Shown: piece by piece, positions 19,501 through 32,720 of the stretch
How the letters are laid out: each line of letters begins with the position of its first letter
Numbering within the stretch: the stretch's first letter is position 1
Assembly (NCBI GenBank): GCA_037576215.1
Contig: JBANDB010000003.1
Location: 1,364,001 to 1,428,000 of the forward strand
DNA: 64,000 nucleotides
Direction: 5' to 3'
Source of the DNA: Armillaria gallica
Lineage: Eukaryota > Basidiomycota > Agaricomycetes > Agaricales > Physalacriaceae
The notes under the pieces: generated by a model
Told to the model about the DNA's origin: nothing
The model's input: only the letters and a program-made list of their open reading frames with translations
Databases searched by the model: none
Translations under genes and position numbers: made by a program

Positions 19501-22500
19501 GATGCTGCTAACAAGAACACAGTCAGCAATGAAACAAAATGGATAGGCAGAACGTACACATGTGGGATATATGGGTATGCTGAGCTTGAGTGTCTTGCCA
19601 ATGTTCTTGGTAATGGTTGATTTGTTGTCACTACATTGAGGATAAAAATGTCAGCTTGCTGGGGTGGAAAAGTGTTCATAAGTGGAAGGGAATGTAGCAT
19701 ACCATAAAGGAACCATGAATGCCCACTGATTACATCCTCCCCATATACCAGCCTGACTCCAAACAATTGGTCAACAAGAACAAGAACAACATCAAGAGTT
19801 GGAATCTGCACGTCAAATAGAGGGTGTGCAAAGGTGACCACAAGGTGGTTCAGCTGAAGCTGAAGTACTCCAACAAAAAAGCAGATGCTTGAGGCTTGCC
19901 AGGAAGCCCAACTACTAAGTCAAAGTCGAATGAGACTGCTTGAAGAGATGCAGCCATGACTAGAAAAGTAATTTAACATTGGTCATCTGCAATGCTGACT
20001 GAAGGAAGACGTATATCTATCAGTGCTATACCTTCTGATGACAACCTAAAAACTTCATTCTAGTATCCCATCTTATATTGTTATGAGGCTATTAGAATAC
20101 TAGGCTGGTCATCGGTCAAATGCCATGATGCTGTGCAATGAGATGGAGAATAAGACTGAGGTAGCATTCCCATAGTAGAGTTGATCTCGTGTGAAAGGAC
20201 TTCAAGAAACCAGAAGGTTGTAGCATAGACCTGTGACTGGTCCCTACATGAGCAAGTGTCAATGGTAGGGACTTGTAAATATGACTTTGACTTCTCTTTG
20301 ATGCGTTTAGGGTTTTGCTGAATCCTAAAAAGGCCAGAACCCAGATCCAATATTTGGGTTTAGTGGTGCCACTGCAACAGCAACAACATATCTCTGAGCA
20401 GCTTGTTGGCTTACAAGCATTGTTCGTCTTCATCTAAGTATACATTCACCTCTCATTACTGATCACATCATATAATGCTGCTGAAATCATCCATAAAGTT
20501 TAAAAGATCATTTAACAAGTACCAGTGACAAGGCTGGTGACATGCACCTACAAAACTAAGCATGGCCTAGCATAAGCACACTAAACCACTACTAAATCTC
20601 ACTAAACACACACACCCAATCTCCTTAAGTGCAGAGGGGAGCAAGGGATTTAATTTCAATTGCATGCCAACAATATCTCAATATATCTCAGCAAGCTCGC
20701 TAGAATGATGCACATAACAACATATTTTTCTCAAGCTGTTCTCAAATTCTCAGTTTCCTCAAAGCTTTTTACAGGGGAGCATGGTGGGCCATGTGACCCT
20801 CAAGGCAAAGGATATTTCTACAGCTCAAACACATGGATACACAGATCCACAAAATGACCAAGTTCAGTCAGTGAGCTTGCTAAGTATGACTCGCCACTAG
20901 ATCTAATCTGTGTGCAACACTGCTTTTCTCTTAGTTGCTAAACCTGACTCTGAAGCTTATCATGGTAGAGGCCCTCAGCACTCCCAGTTTAATCACAATA
21001 CTCTCAGAAACCATTCCTGCAAGTCCTCACACACAGTGCACTTGCCTTAACAATGGTGCCACAAGGTCCAACTGCACACACCTGTCACACTTTGTGCAAC
21101 TGCTAGAACAGCTCAATCTGCCTGATTCTCTTGCAAACAACTCAAGACCTACACAGAGGCTGGCACAACACAATCTCTCTCTTACACTGAACCAGAAAAG
21201 GAACAGAACTCTCTCTCAGATGTAATCCAGCAAACTCTCAAGATGGGTGCAGCATCACTGCCTCCAAATCTCTTTCTTATCTCAAGTAAACCGAAGTTCT
21301 TATTCAAAATGTTTCTCTTGTTCTATTTCTCTGTGAGTTTGCTAAACTTGTGTTCTAGCTGAGACTTGAAGGTACTAAGTCTTATGTGTTGCAAGAAGTC
21401 AAGATCCAAACTGAAACTTTATTACTCTACATGAGGGGTAGGTAGCTTGCTTTATTACTTGAAACTCTACTCTACTTATACTATGGGAGATTGATTGTTA
21501 CAAATAGTTCTTTAGTAAGTTAATTCATTGTCGGCTGATAATCCCTTGTCCAATCTGGCACAGCACTCTTGGCAGAGCACCACTTGCCCATCTTTTTAGT
21601 ATTCTCAAAGAGCTAAGCAATGTCTATGTCACTTGCCCTAGCAGCAGAGTAGCTCATGAATTTGTACTTAATAGCTGCTTAATCCTCGATCACCAATCAG
21701 GCTTCATATTTGGCTTTTGGGTCTGCTCTGAAGGTGACAGCATCATATTCTAGACCTGGTAACCAAGGAATGCTTCAGATTTTGAGCCTGCTCACTTTTC
21801 CCATCGGCCAAAGTCTGTTTCTAGGCCATGCCTGGAGTTCTCTTGATTACCTCATGCATGATATCATTTCTCTGGATCTCCAGGGACCATGCATCATAGA
21901 TTACAGATGTGTAGCTATCTAAATTAGCCTCAGCCCATGTACAAGTGCATCCCACTGAGTTTGGATCCTGTAATGCAAAACAGATTTCTTAGCAAGCAAG
22001 CTTGCTCTTTGGCCTTATTGTTGTGCCTGCCCATAAGATATAGTGCAATGACAAAGTCCTTATGTTCAATTCTGCTGTTTCTTTTCTATCATAGAGCTTT
22101 CAACCTCAGTGACCTTGCTTCTTCACATGCCACTTGCATTGTCAGCCCATTCCCTATGCTTCTGCATTGCTAATATGTAAGGTATGTAAATTCGCAAAAT
22201 TACACCCTTAGACATGCTGTGGGCATGACATATCCCCCTCACTAAAGTGCTGACTATCCTTGGTCACTTTGCAGGAGTGCAATGCTTCTCTTCTATCAAT
22301 TTCCCAGAAGTTCTGTAATTGTATGTTTCTGATACATCAATGTTATCAGAAGTTCTCATGCACATTTCTTTTCTTATAGCATGGTTCTTTCTGGAAGTCC
22401 CATAACATTTATATGTTGGTGACTTAGAGAAATTTTCGCCGTCTTTCTTTCTTTCTGCCCACATTCTAGTGAGCTTGCTGCCCCCTTCATCACTGCTTGT

Positions 22501-22525
22501 CTCTTTCTCATTTTCTCTGTTTCAG
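16543..22525. other. Mostly unrecognised non-coding sequence
   Basis: AT-rich sequence with stops in all frames apart from short chance ORFs. The only structured remnant I can support is the zinc-knuckle-like fragment near 16960-17040. A purine/pyrimidine-mixed segment at 18900-20400 has a few 80-115 codon ORFs on the minus strand without recognisable domains. Probably old, decayed insertions. Confidence 0.5.
16640..17042 (+). pseudogene. Gag-like zinc-knuckle remnant
   Basis: A short helical, charged reading (EENLSKLKQDLEELECIF, about 16690-16745) is followed by CHKCGGRG in one frame and HYATTC in the next. Together they form a CX2CX4HX4C knuckle if a single extra T at about 17010 is ignored. 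This suggests a decayed gag of an element unlike the chromoviruses here. No RT is visible nearby. The call rests mainly on the knuckle. Confidence 0.35.
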
Positions 22526-24089
22526 ACATGTGTTCTATGCACATTATCATATTGAATGACTGCATCCATGCCTCCACACTTTTCACGATATCATCACCAC
22601 TCATGCTGCCCATCAAGACACTAATGCCCATACCTGAGGAAGATGAAATGCCAAAGTACAAGTACTTTGTGCAGTTCGACCCTGTCTTGTACTTCAGTCC
22701 ATATCATGCCATTATTGATCTCCTCCTGCCTTATTGGCATAACAAGAATGAGTATTCTGGTGAAGAAGTCACCAACCTGCTGAAGCAGGTCTACAACCAC
22801 TTGGTGCAAAGTTTTCTTTTCATTTCTCCACAGCTGGCTAACTCACAGCCCCTTCACAGGCACCTAGTATTGCTGCCCTTGAGTTCAAGTGTCTCATTGA
22901 CTCTTGCATTGGTGTATCCATCCATAACTGGGTGACACATATCTATGACACTTTGCCCTGCCAGTTTTAGATCACAGACTGGTATCGCACAATTGCTTGT
23001 ATAGTGCCTGAGGTGCATCCTTCTCATGTGAGCTCACTATTATCCCTCTTTCTATTCTTTTTCTAACTTCTCCTCCATGTTGCTTAGGTGCTGACCTGTC
23101 TCTCCCCAAATGTGCTATTCCCCAGAAAGGATGGCTTTAACATGGATGATCTGCTGACTCCGATGAAGTCTTACCTCCTGCAGCACACCATCCTCAAGGG
23201 GGCTCTTCTTCGGCCAGGTCTGGTTGCCAACAACAAAGACTTCCCTGGTTACGTCTTCAACTGTTTTCCTACACCCCTCCCTTCCACCTCAAAGTACATG
23301 TCCTCAAAGGACTCCTGTATCATTAGTGCCTCCTGTTGTGAACTCAGCAGGAGTCACTCCTTCACCATGCAACCACCCACACATTCATACCTTGGGTACT
23401 GTTCTGTCTTCACCTGTTTCATCTCCAAGTCTGCTTGCTAATCGTTGGGTTCCTCCCTTGTGGAATTCATTTTCTCCCATCAAGCCTCTCAGTTTGTATC
23501 ACTGTCCCACAGGGATGACCCCTGCTACGCCTCTGCAGTATTTGTCATCAGCTGCTCAAAGCAACTCTCTTAGCTGTGGCTTGCAAGAGATGGCCAGCTC
23601 CATTCAGGACTTGCACCAAGCTCTACTTACTCTTGACTCTAGCACTGGCCTTCACGTCGCAGGGTGAGTTGCAGTTTTTTTCTTCCTCCTCCTCTCACTA
23701 ACTCAGTTGTTTCTATTTAGTTCTGTTGGTGCTACTGCACTGGCCAATAATACTATGGGTCAGTAGTTCCTTTCTTTACAAGCTGGCAAGCTTGCTAACT
23801 CCTAGTTTTGTTATCTTACAGCTTCTCAACCTAGGGCTACCCCATCGATGTAAGTCACCGTTTCTCCTCTCAGCCATTTCTTGTCAGCTGATTATCTCCT
23901 TTCTCAGCCCTTACCATCGAGTACTACTATGCACCCATTGGATAAAGTGAGTTTTTATTATCTTTCTCTTTTCCTGGTCTCTAATGATGTGTTTCTCTAG
24001 TTCAACACACCCAGGTCTTCCTAGTGTTCCATGCATAGGTGACCAAATCCTTTTCTGCAACATCATCCAGTGCTGCTCTTGCCTCCTAT
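22526..24089 (+). pseudogene. Exons of an unrecognised multi-exon gene, 5' part
   Basis: Protein-like exons joined by short GT-AG introns at 22804-22859, 23028-23087 and 23664-23720, with further candidates up to 24000. The first two keep phase 0. The peptide includes KYKYFVQFDPVLYFSPYHAI, EEVTNLLKQVYNHL, APSIAALEFKCLIDSCIGVS and MDDLLTPMKSYLLQH, then a Ser/Pro-rich linker. An in-frame TAG at 22968-22970 and a later frame change show decay. R2 interrupts it at 24090. The start upstream of the acceptor at 22525 was not found. I do not recognise the family; it has no transposase, RT or integrase motif. Confidence 0.5.
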
Positions 24090-25859
24090 TGAAGAGACAC
24101 TGTGCATGCAGGCTAGAAATGCAACAACATCGAAGACACTGATCACACCCACATCCAACACTACACATACAAACCCTCAAAGCTCTTGGGGAGATATTAT
24201 GCAATAGAAGCAGATTGAAGCAATACAACTAAACTCTCAGAATATACAATACACACGTATAGCAATAGCACTCATAGGGTATCTAGATCTCTCTAAGTCT
24301 AAAGGCTTTTATAATAAGAGGGGTGACAGATGTTGCCAGGCCTCAAGGCAAGGTGTACTACAATACACAACTCATCACCACACACCCACAAAACCCTCAA
24401 TAAGTCTCGCATGACACCCACAGGTGACCATAAAGAACTTAAACACACCCTAAACACGACTTAAAGCTTGTGCTCTAAGCAGAAACCCTTCAAAACATGT
24501 CCACTCAAGCCACAGGATTTGAACCCACATGCTCAAGCTTCCAAAACCAATCTTAGACCCACAGGGTTTGAACCTATGTGATCCAGAGACACAATAACCA
24601 AATAAACCCTGTCCAACAAGCCAAAGGGTTTGAACCTCTGCTGCTTGTGGAAATGAGAACCCTGAACCATGCACTAATCAGATCACAGGGTTTGAACCTC
24701 TGCCACCTGTAGCGCCGCACATTAAAGAAAGCCTCTGCACAAACACTAACCAGACCAAAGGGTTTGAACCTCTGCCACTCATGGAATGGTATACCCAACT
24801 AAGTGTATGCTAATCAGACCAAAGGATTTGAACCTCTGCTGCCTGTAGCACTGCATGTCACAAGAAACCCTCAAAACTCAAGAGTGTGTCCACAATGACA
24901 CAATATCTCTTATTCTCAGGGTAGAGCACAACTCAACCAATCACTCAAACTGTACACAAGTCCCACGTTAGCTTTCTATGCCTCACACTGCTCAAGTCAC
25001 TGAAATATTATCAATAAAAGGTATATTCTCTTGCTCAAAGCTACAAACTAATCCTGAAGCTAGAGCACTAAGCTGAGGGCTTTTGCACTCCAACAAGGGG
25101 GTCTGAAACTTGTACACTATTACTATACTATGGTATTTATATACACTGTGCTCTACCAATTAATACAACCTTAAATAGTAACTCTTGGCTTGCAGAACTT
25201 TCTTTCCTGGGTGCCACGCATGTTGCCATAATCACACCATTGCTTGGCACTTACTCAGAGCTCCAGCTTGGGGCCAGATCCTGGTCTCTCAGTTACACGA
25301 CATTGGTTAGCCATGCTATCCACATGTACTGACATCACCTAGTATCTCCTTGGAGTTGTAGTCTAGTGTGCAACTTGTCTTTATGGTAATAATATCTTCT
25401 AGTGATTTCCATGGTCTTCTAGGACCACCAGCTTCTATTCTAGGCCTCACATGCATTGGCCGAAGTCAGTAATATTAGTCTTACTTCAATTCTACACATT
25501 CTGAGGTCTAGAGCACTAGCTCCCAGCATGGCAGTGCCTTATGCATCATAGATCAAGGTTGCATGAAGTATCAATTATCTCCTGAGCTTCATTGGTTCTA
25601 TTCTTAGCATGCATCTTCTGTGCATTATCAGCATATTCAGTGTCAAGTGCTGGGGCTTTAGACTTAGTGTGACCCTTATGGTATCACTCTACAGTTAAGC
25701 CATGCACTCCACCAAGCATCACTCAAGGTATTGCATTGCCTGCACTTAGGACATTGTGCTCTAAGGTATATCTCATTTCCTCGGTATCTAGCATTTATAA
25801 AATGTATGTATTAATACATTTTGTGAAATTACACATGTGAACGCTTTTCAAGCGTGTCA
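24090..25859 (-). repeat. R2: solo-LTR-like element, family R
   Basis: 1770 bp, inverted relative to R1. The plus-strand ends are TGAAGAGACAC...AGCGTGTCA. The flanks are CTAT (24086-24089) and CCGT (25860-25863), which match if both strands of the central CpG were deaminated (CCGT to CTAT). TATA-like TTTTATA lies at 24307-24313, about 220 bp from its 3' end. It carries six T-arm-like motifs at 24515-24834. No ORF. Confidence 0.75.
24515..24834 (-). repeat. Six-unit B-box/T-arm-like array in R2
   Basis: On the plus strand, GGRTTTGAACC occurs at 24515, 24564, 24627, 24688, 24760 and 24824 (reverse complement GGTTCAAAYCC). All six fit the B-box consensus. The spacing is 49-72 bases. The surrounding CCAAAGGGTTTGAACCTCTGC block is the best-conserved part of the family. 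Confidence 0.65.
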
Positions 25860-26978
25860 CCGTTTTGGGACAAGGTGACTTCTTTGGTGCCCAACTATTG
25901 TTGCCCATGCATGAGGAGCCTCCTGCTTCAGAAACTCTGCCGCCTTCTCTTCTAGAGGAGGATCAGGTGTCTGCTCTTGCTGAGGAGCTCCCTCCTCCCA
26001 TCAATTCTATGGATGTGAATGTGTCACTGTCGCCTCCTAGGGCTTATCACCCAGTGACTGGCACCCCTCTCCACTCTCGTTCTCTGGTTGTGCATTCACC
26101 CTCGCTTGAGGCTTCTCCACCAGTTTCCAACCCTGTGGAGGCTTCCACTTCCAATAGTGATGGCTAAACTCAGCTGAAGGAGAAGAAGAAGAAGAACAAA
26201 GGCAAGGGTAAAGTTGTTGCTCCCAATCCTGTGCCTACTTGCACTCCTTTGCCTCCCACCATTGTTGCCACTTCTTCTGCTTAGGAGGAGCCACCTCAGA
26301 AGAAGAAGAAAACTCTGAAGAGGAAGTGTGCTCCTGAGAAGGTTACTCCTTCTGAGTCTGGCTCTTCTAAGCTGACTCATGCTAGTGTCGCTGCTATCCC
26401 CAGCAATGCTGAGGTCTCTGAGGTTGCTGGTCCTTCTATCAAGAAACCCTGTTTTCCTCCTAAGAAGCCCTCCAAGAAGAAAACATCTCGCAAGACTACA
26501 AGGTCTGCTGCTCTCAATGCTCCTCAAGGTTTCAATTGTATGTTCTTCAGCTGCCCCAAGCAGCAGTTCCTGGCTGCTGAGATTACACAGGTGCAAGACC
26601 CTGAGCAAGAGGGTGTCTCTATTGACAGGCATAACAGTTATGCTGGGTTGGAGGATTACCGCTTCAAAGACTTAGTTACAGCTCCTAATGAGTTCTTCAA
26701 GTGAGTTCTATGTCTCTCCTTTTCTTCTCCCAACTCATCTTCTTGTAGCCCCATTTGTTATGGCAACAAGAACAGAACTTACGGTGCTTGTTCTTTTTGT
26801 TATGCTTACTATGCATGTGCTCCCAATGTGAGCTTGCTCTTCCTTTTATCTTTCTCAGTACTAACTCTTTTTTCTAGCATTATGAGAAGACCTGCCTCTC
26901 CTGTGCCCATTGTCAAATTGACTGCACCTGGAACAACTGGTTTCCTGGTGCTGACTGTGACCAGTGCTGGGAGGGTCA
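25860..26978 (+). pseudogene. Lys-rich and Cys-rich exons of the unrecognised gene, middle part
   Basis: Resumes directly after R2. Acidic/proline-rich N-terminal part (LPPSLLEEDQVSALAEELPP), then lysine clusters (QLKEKKKKNKGKGK, EEPPQKKKKTLKRK, KKPSKKKTSRKTTR), with stops at 26165-26167 and about 26282. Introns 26701-26748 (48 bp) and 26828-26877 (50 bp) join a cysteine-rich module: NPICYGNKNRTYGACSFCYA, YYACAPN, HYEKTCLSCAHCQIDC, WFPGADCDQCWEGH. That is at least nine Cys within about 60 residues, probably zinc-binding. Insertion B splits the His codon after CWEG at 26978. The gene may have encoded a DNA-binding or chromatin protein, but that is only an inference from charge and Cys spacing. 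Confidence 0.6.
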
Positions 26979-29900
26979 CCCCTAGTCTTAATAAAAAGGC
27001 TTCAGCCCTTGCTGTAGCAAGGGGAACCTAATTAATTATTCATCACTGTAGCAAGGCTCTGTACAGCAAGGTATATATTACTCTCTATACAGCAATTATT
27101 TGTCAGACAGCCACCTACTGTTTTGGTAAGCATGCTCCTGGGCATGGATTAGGTGCATGAGAGGCTATTGTATGCCCTCCTGCTCACTGTGTGGCTGAGG
27201 AAAAAATGTACTAGCATTAAAAAATATTTTTGAGCTCATTCTCAACATGACACTGCCAACCTGCCTTCACAGTGAAAGGTGCTGAGTGCCTATATAGATG
27301 CTACATGCTACACACAAACACTACACAAAACACTCAGTAATTGCAGTTTGAAGGGAGGTAGATTATACCAGGTTAGGATGCTTTGTACTGTAGTTCACAA
27401 GTTCCAGGTACAATGAATATGATTGTATATGAAAGATATATTGCAGTTTTCACTCTAAGCTCGATGTGTCACTGAACACAAACTTAAACTAATACAGAAT
27501 AACTACCTGGTGCAGTTTCAATACTGATACTATGCACCTGGTTGCAACTTAAAACACTCTGACTGGTTCTGAACTGTTTCCCAGGTCTTGTCTTTTTGTT
27601 TCTAGCTTATACTGCTTGCTTGCTTTACTGTTCTTGCACACATGAAGTGACCAGGTCACAATACTTCTATTTCATGTGAGTCTATGACTCAAGGCTTTGA
27701 ACCAATTAAACCCGTACTATTTGCCTGGTAGCATTCTGGGGGTCAGAAACCTGATTCCCCACTAGATACATGACCTGTATTTATACTATCCTACTGATAC
27801 ACTATTGCCAATCCTTTTACTATTGACTAATATGCTTGCTGATCCAGCCTGGTGAAGATAAACTCTCTACCTGGCAGATATTATCTCATCTGCAGCTACT
27901 AGGTTGATTGATCACTTGCAAAATCTGAAGATCACATATTGGTGCCTGCCAGGAAGCTGAATTGAACTTCACCAGGTGGACTGGGCAGTCTAGACCTTCA
28001 GGCTACCAGGTAGAATACCTGTTCTTCTTCCTTGGTTTTTAACCACTTTGCTTATGGTTCCTGGTGGAATCTTCCTATTGCTAGTGGTACTTACTGCTTG
28101 TTTCTTACTTGTTGTAGTTAGATAGCTTGCTTTATTTACTTTATAGTGAACTTTACATGTGATTTTCAAAGGTGTACGCCAGGCAGATGTATCAACAGTT
28201 GGCCAGATTTGATGTGACACGTTTGGATGAACCTTTTTCTTATGCACACATTCAGGTTTAAAATATTTAATATTGAGGTATAAGATATTATAATACAAAT
28301 AAATACAAAAATAAATCTATATATGTGGAATTGTGAGTGGAGGTGCAGCATACATGCTAGCAGGCATAGACATCCATGAAATCCTCCACTGGGTCTCTGC
28401 TTATTTGAATGAGCAAACAGTGCAAAAATCGAGGCTGCACAAGCATGAAAATTGGGAGTATGAGGGTGGGGATGCTGTTGATAGTGGCAGGGATTGTTGG
28501 CAGCATTGGGCAGGCCTATGGAGGGTAGTTTCATGCTACTCTCAGTTGAATATAGCCTTGGCCATTAACTGGCAGTAGTAGCATAGGTTGGAGATGAAGT
28601 AGTGGGTGAGGCAGGGATTGATAGTGCCATACAGCATTACAGCGAGCTCCTCAGGAGAGATAGAGACCACCATCAGATTCCCTGGTGTCAAAAATGGATG
28701 TAGTGATCCATTGGTGGTCGTACAGTCGATGGAGGGGGCGGGAGGTGGCAGAGATGGGGATTGAGCATTGTCATCTTCATCGAGGGTGACAAAGGTGTCA
28801 GGAGAGAAATTGTGTCTAATAGTTGTAATCTCCCATGTCAACAATAGGGGATGCATGAAGGAGGGGGAGGGGTTTGTGGCCTGGAGTGGGCAGTGGGACC
28901 TGATGTTAGTATTGGGTAGGAGTAACAGTGGTGGGGGCATCAGTGCTCGTGTAGGCATCAACTTGGGCTCATTTGACACATCCATGAGAGGGTAATTGAA
29001 GTCCAGACAGATGTCATTGTCACTCTTGTTGTTGGATATTAGGAGGCCAATTTAGCTCCTGCCCTCCTCCTTGTACTCTTGTGCCCTTCTGCATCCTCTC
29101 CAGTATGTTGATGAGCCTCCAGGCTCTGTATGCTCAGAATTTGTGAATTTACCCATTCATCCCTCAATATCTTCAAAATGATGCCATTATAATCCCCACG
29201 CACTCCATAATACTGCCAATACTCGATAATACCATAGACTTTCACAGTATATGCCACCCAAACACAGATACAATCTTAAAACTGTGATAACTATACTAAT
29301 TCAATGCTCTGTTATCCTTCCTAGCTTGCCATGCATCACAATTACTGTACCCCATCACAGCAAGGCACCATTGATTGACAATCATCCCAGTATAGAGCTG
29401 CCACATCACTCAGAAGCACCTAGTTGATGTGTCTATCAATCATTAATGAAATGACATGATTGACATGAATACTCTTGCAGCTACAATAATTACAGCCATG
29501 GCAACTACAGACCACATTTACTAAGGCTGTTACAGTGCCAAGATGTCAATTACCATTGCTACAAGTGTACACCTCAGTATGGCAACTACAGCTCAATAAT
29601 CCACAGCTAAACAGCACCTCATGATCCACTCATCACTCAATTAAACCACATGGTTTTCATCCATAAATGGCAACATTGAAGAGTTGCTGTTACTTTAGAA
29701 CCACAGATTCCATATGTTTACTATGGCTATTACAAAGCCAAAGACTTACAGCCTTACTAAGGCTCCGATAAATATTCTATTTATAAAAACCATACTTGTA
29801 GTATAAAAACCAGTTAGATACTATGTTTTTAGTTCAAGTTCTTACCCAGTTGATGAGACTATGGCATTTCCAGTCAACTATGGTTACTCCAAGTTATCCC

Positions 29901-32720
29901 TTACTGCTTGCTTTACTTTTAATGTTGTTGGTTTGCTTTGTATATTGCACCAATACATGGAATCTCGCATCAATAACTTGCTTTTGTCTTTAATGCCACA
30001 ACATTGTTTCACCTTCACCACATATGATTTTTTTATTGTCTTCACATTCTATGTCGCCATTGTTTTCATTGCCCAGTTCAGTATTGCCTCTGTGTAGGCC
30101 CAGTTCAGCATTGTTCTTCATAGGATCACCCTCGTCTTGGTCATCATTCAGAGTTGCTGTGCATCTATTGCTGCAACACCACTCAGCACCACAGTTGCTA
30201 CATTTTCTTCCTGTTCTAAGGCAGTTTCTACACATTTATTGCCATTGTTTTGACTTAGCATCACAGCACACTATCTGGACACATTTTCTAATTCTTCTCC
30301 ACGATTTCTAGCCCATTGCTACAATTTCTAAAGCATTGCCATGGTTATTAGAGCTATTTTCATATTCTTTAGCCCATCCCCATGTTTCTAGACCATTTTT
30401 GTGGTCTCTATCACAGTTTCTTGGTATTCATGTCATACCAGATTCCTTCCCATCTCGTTTATTGAGATCCTTTCCAGCTTACAGCTAACGTCTACTAGTA
30501 CTCATTGACCAAGAGTACTACTTTGCTGACTGAAAAGTTGCAGTGTATTTTGCGTTATAGAGGAATTGACTGCATGGAGGTGCACCAAACCACTCGCACA
30601 CACATTGCCTTGATTGCTGTGTTGCTATGTTAATTGCCTAAGCTCTCTCTGAGTTTTTGGTGTTGCTGTTGCCATGGAAGTCTAGGCTCATCAACGTACT
30701 CCTTCCATGGTGCCAATGCCCCACTCTGCTACCCACCCCTCCATCATAATTTAATTGTCCCCACCATCCTTGCCATTGTCATTGTTGCCATCATCGTCCC
30801 AGTTGCTGAAAGCTCATCCTTGCACCATACTTGCAGATGAGACCTGATATTGGATCCTCGAGTGCGTCCATAGTTGTTGGGGAGTGTGGATTCACCTTAC
30901 ACAGGCAATTAGCCCTGATATTGATGTGGGGGGAGTTGGGTAGGGAATGGGTGGGGATAGAACTGGATTTTGGGGTGATAGAGGGGTGGTGATGGGCCTC
31001 AACATTGTCCAGGTTGATTTTTCTTGCAGTGAGTTGTTGTTTGAGAGTTGTATTTCAGTATGCTTTCTTGTGATTTGGTGATATAGAGTGGTAATTACTC
31101 TTAAAAAACCGGGTTTTGCTGCTTTTGCCACTGAAATTCATATGTTTCTTTTGTTTGTATAGAAATTCTGTTCTTATAGTGACTGGATTATATATATACT
31201 GATGTAATAAGGGTTCCCTGAAAATCATATAGCCCTGAAATGCATTGAGAATGAAAATATTGCTAAAATAAGGTAGGCAACATCCAAAATCTGCTTAGGT
31301 CACATGATCATTATGCCATGACCAAATTGGGTGAACTAGATGCTCAAGAAGTTGTAGGACTCACTACAGGCTCAATGTTTCAAATATGAAAAATAGAAGT
31401 TATTATAAGATATAGTGGGTAGCTGGAAATGAAAGGCATTTATGAATAGATGGGTATTCATGAAGGAATTATCAATTCATTGCCAAAATTCTGCTGTCTA
31501 TACAATATTATATGTATTTCTTCTCTAGTGCACCCAGAATGCTTTTTAATACCAGCAGATAGTCTCAATAGTGCATTGGAAGGTTGTGATATGCATATAG
31601 CATTCAACACATATCCATTAACATCATTGTTAAAATTCCATGAACATTCTTTGTCCTTTCCTGGTGCTCTATTACTTTCTTCACTGCTTTGTGAATATTG
31701 GGTTAACTTTTAGAACCCCTTATATTCATATTTTGAAGTGATTCACCTTTATAACAACCCGAGAGACACCTGAGATGTGTGATTATAGGCATGGGAGCTT
31801 TTAAATCAGTAATTACTTCTTTTGAGTGATGTCTTTGAGGAGATTTTTGCTGGGACCAAAGAAAGTGCCTTTTAATGCACAATTTCTATTTTCTACTTCG
31901 AACATATCCATACGAGGAAGATGAATAGTTAACTTTTTCTTTAGGTGTTGCCTAATTTAGTCATGGCATAATGATCATGTGACCTAAGTGGATTTTGGAT
32001 GTCATCTACCTTATTAGAGAGAGCAGCAATTTGAGCCTGCTCTGGCAAACTCCAAACCTCATCAGAATGGGAGTTTCACTATGGTCTGGGTGGTAAAATT
32101 GAAAGTTAATGGCATTGTTTTACAAAGAGGTAATATAGCCATGTCTTTCTAAGAGAATTAAAGGGTTTATTTTGCCCAGCATCCCAAATTTCAGCCTGCT
32201 TTCAAAAATTATGAAGCCTGCCAGATTGGGAATGATATTTTCCCACATTTTGCTACATCCAAGGCAGTGGCATCAAATCCAGCCAAAATGGGTGGCCTGT
32301 GGGTCAGGAGGCAGCACCAGAATGTGCAATATTATTTTTTAGCCTTGTACCTTTTTTTGGGGCCCAAACAGTGAGTGGGAAGGCAGGATATCCTGTGCCT
32401 AATCCAATGGCCAATGGCTGGTGCCAATAAGCTAATCCAGCAATCCAGATGTATGAGAAATATGCCACTCATGCCGATCCATGATGTAATCCCACAGTTT
32501 CATGTATGAATCAAGATTTATGGGGAGCGGGGAAAGCATGCTGGGTGCTAATGTATTTCAATTGAAGGATTATATAATACAAGGCCCCAGGCAACATTCC
32601 CAGGGTATATGGCAGCTGCAGAGATTTCTACAAAGATTCTTGCTGTAGCAAGAGAAAATAAATCACATTATTCTTGCTGTGTTGGGAAAAAAAAGGGCTA
32701 AGAGTTAAGACTAGGGCTCA
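26979..32720. mobile_element. B: 5.7-kb DNA-transposon-like insertion
   Basis: Splits the Cys-rich gene. GAGGGTCA occurs at 26971-26978 and again at 32721-32728, an 8-bp duplication, and removing the block rejoins the codons as CWEGH-HGGCSSCY. The ends carry an inverted CCCTAGTCTTAA (26980-26991) / TTAAGACTAGGG (32705-32716), and GCTGTAGCAAG motifs recur just inside both ends. An 8-bp duplication suggests the hAT superfamily, but I found no transposase. A1 is nested at 29109-30693. Short Pro-rich ORFs (for example 28542-28985, minus) have no recognised domain. Confidence 0.6.
29109..30693 (+). repeat. A1: solo-LTR-like element, family A
   Basis: 1585 bp with ends TGATGAGCCTCC...GGCTCATCA (10-bp inverted ends). 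Flanks ATGT (29105-29108) and ACGT (30694-30697) differ by one CpG-to-TpG change. TATAAAA lies at 29812-29818. It is similar along its length to A2 in the opposite orientation. Degenerate copies of the 20-bp tandem unit seen in A2 lie at about 30290-30430. No ORF. Confidence 0.8.

Noticed and set aside
18910..19841. Minus-strand ORFs of 85 and 114 codons as a gene
   Set aside because: No recognisable motif, no plausible splice structure linking them, and surrounding frames are full of stops.
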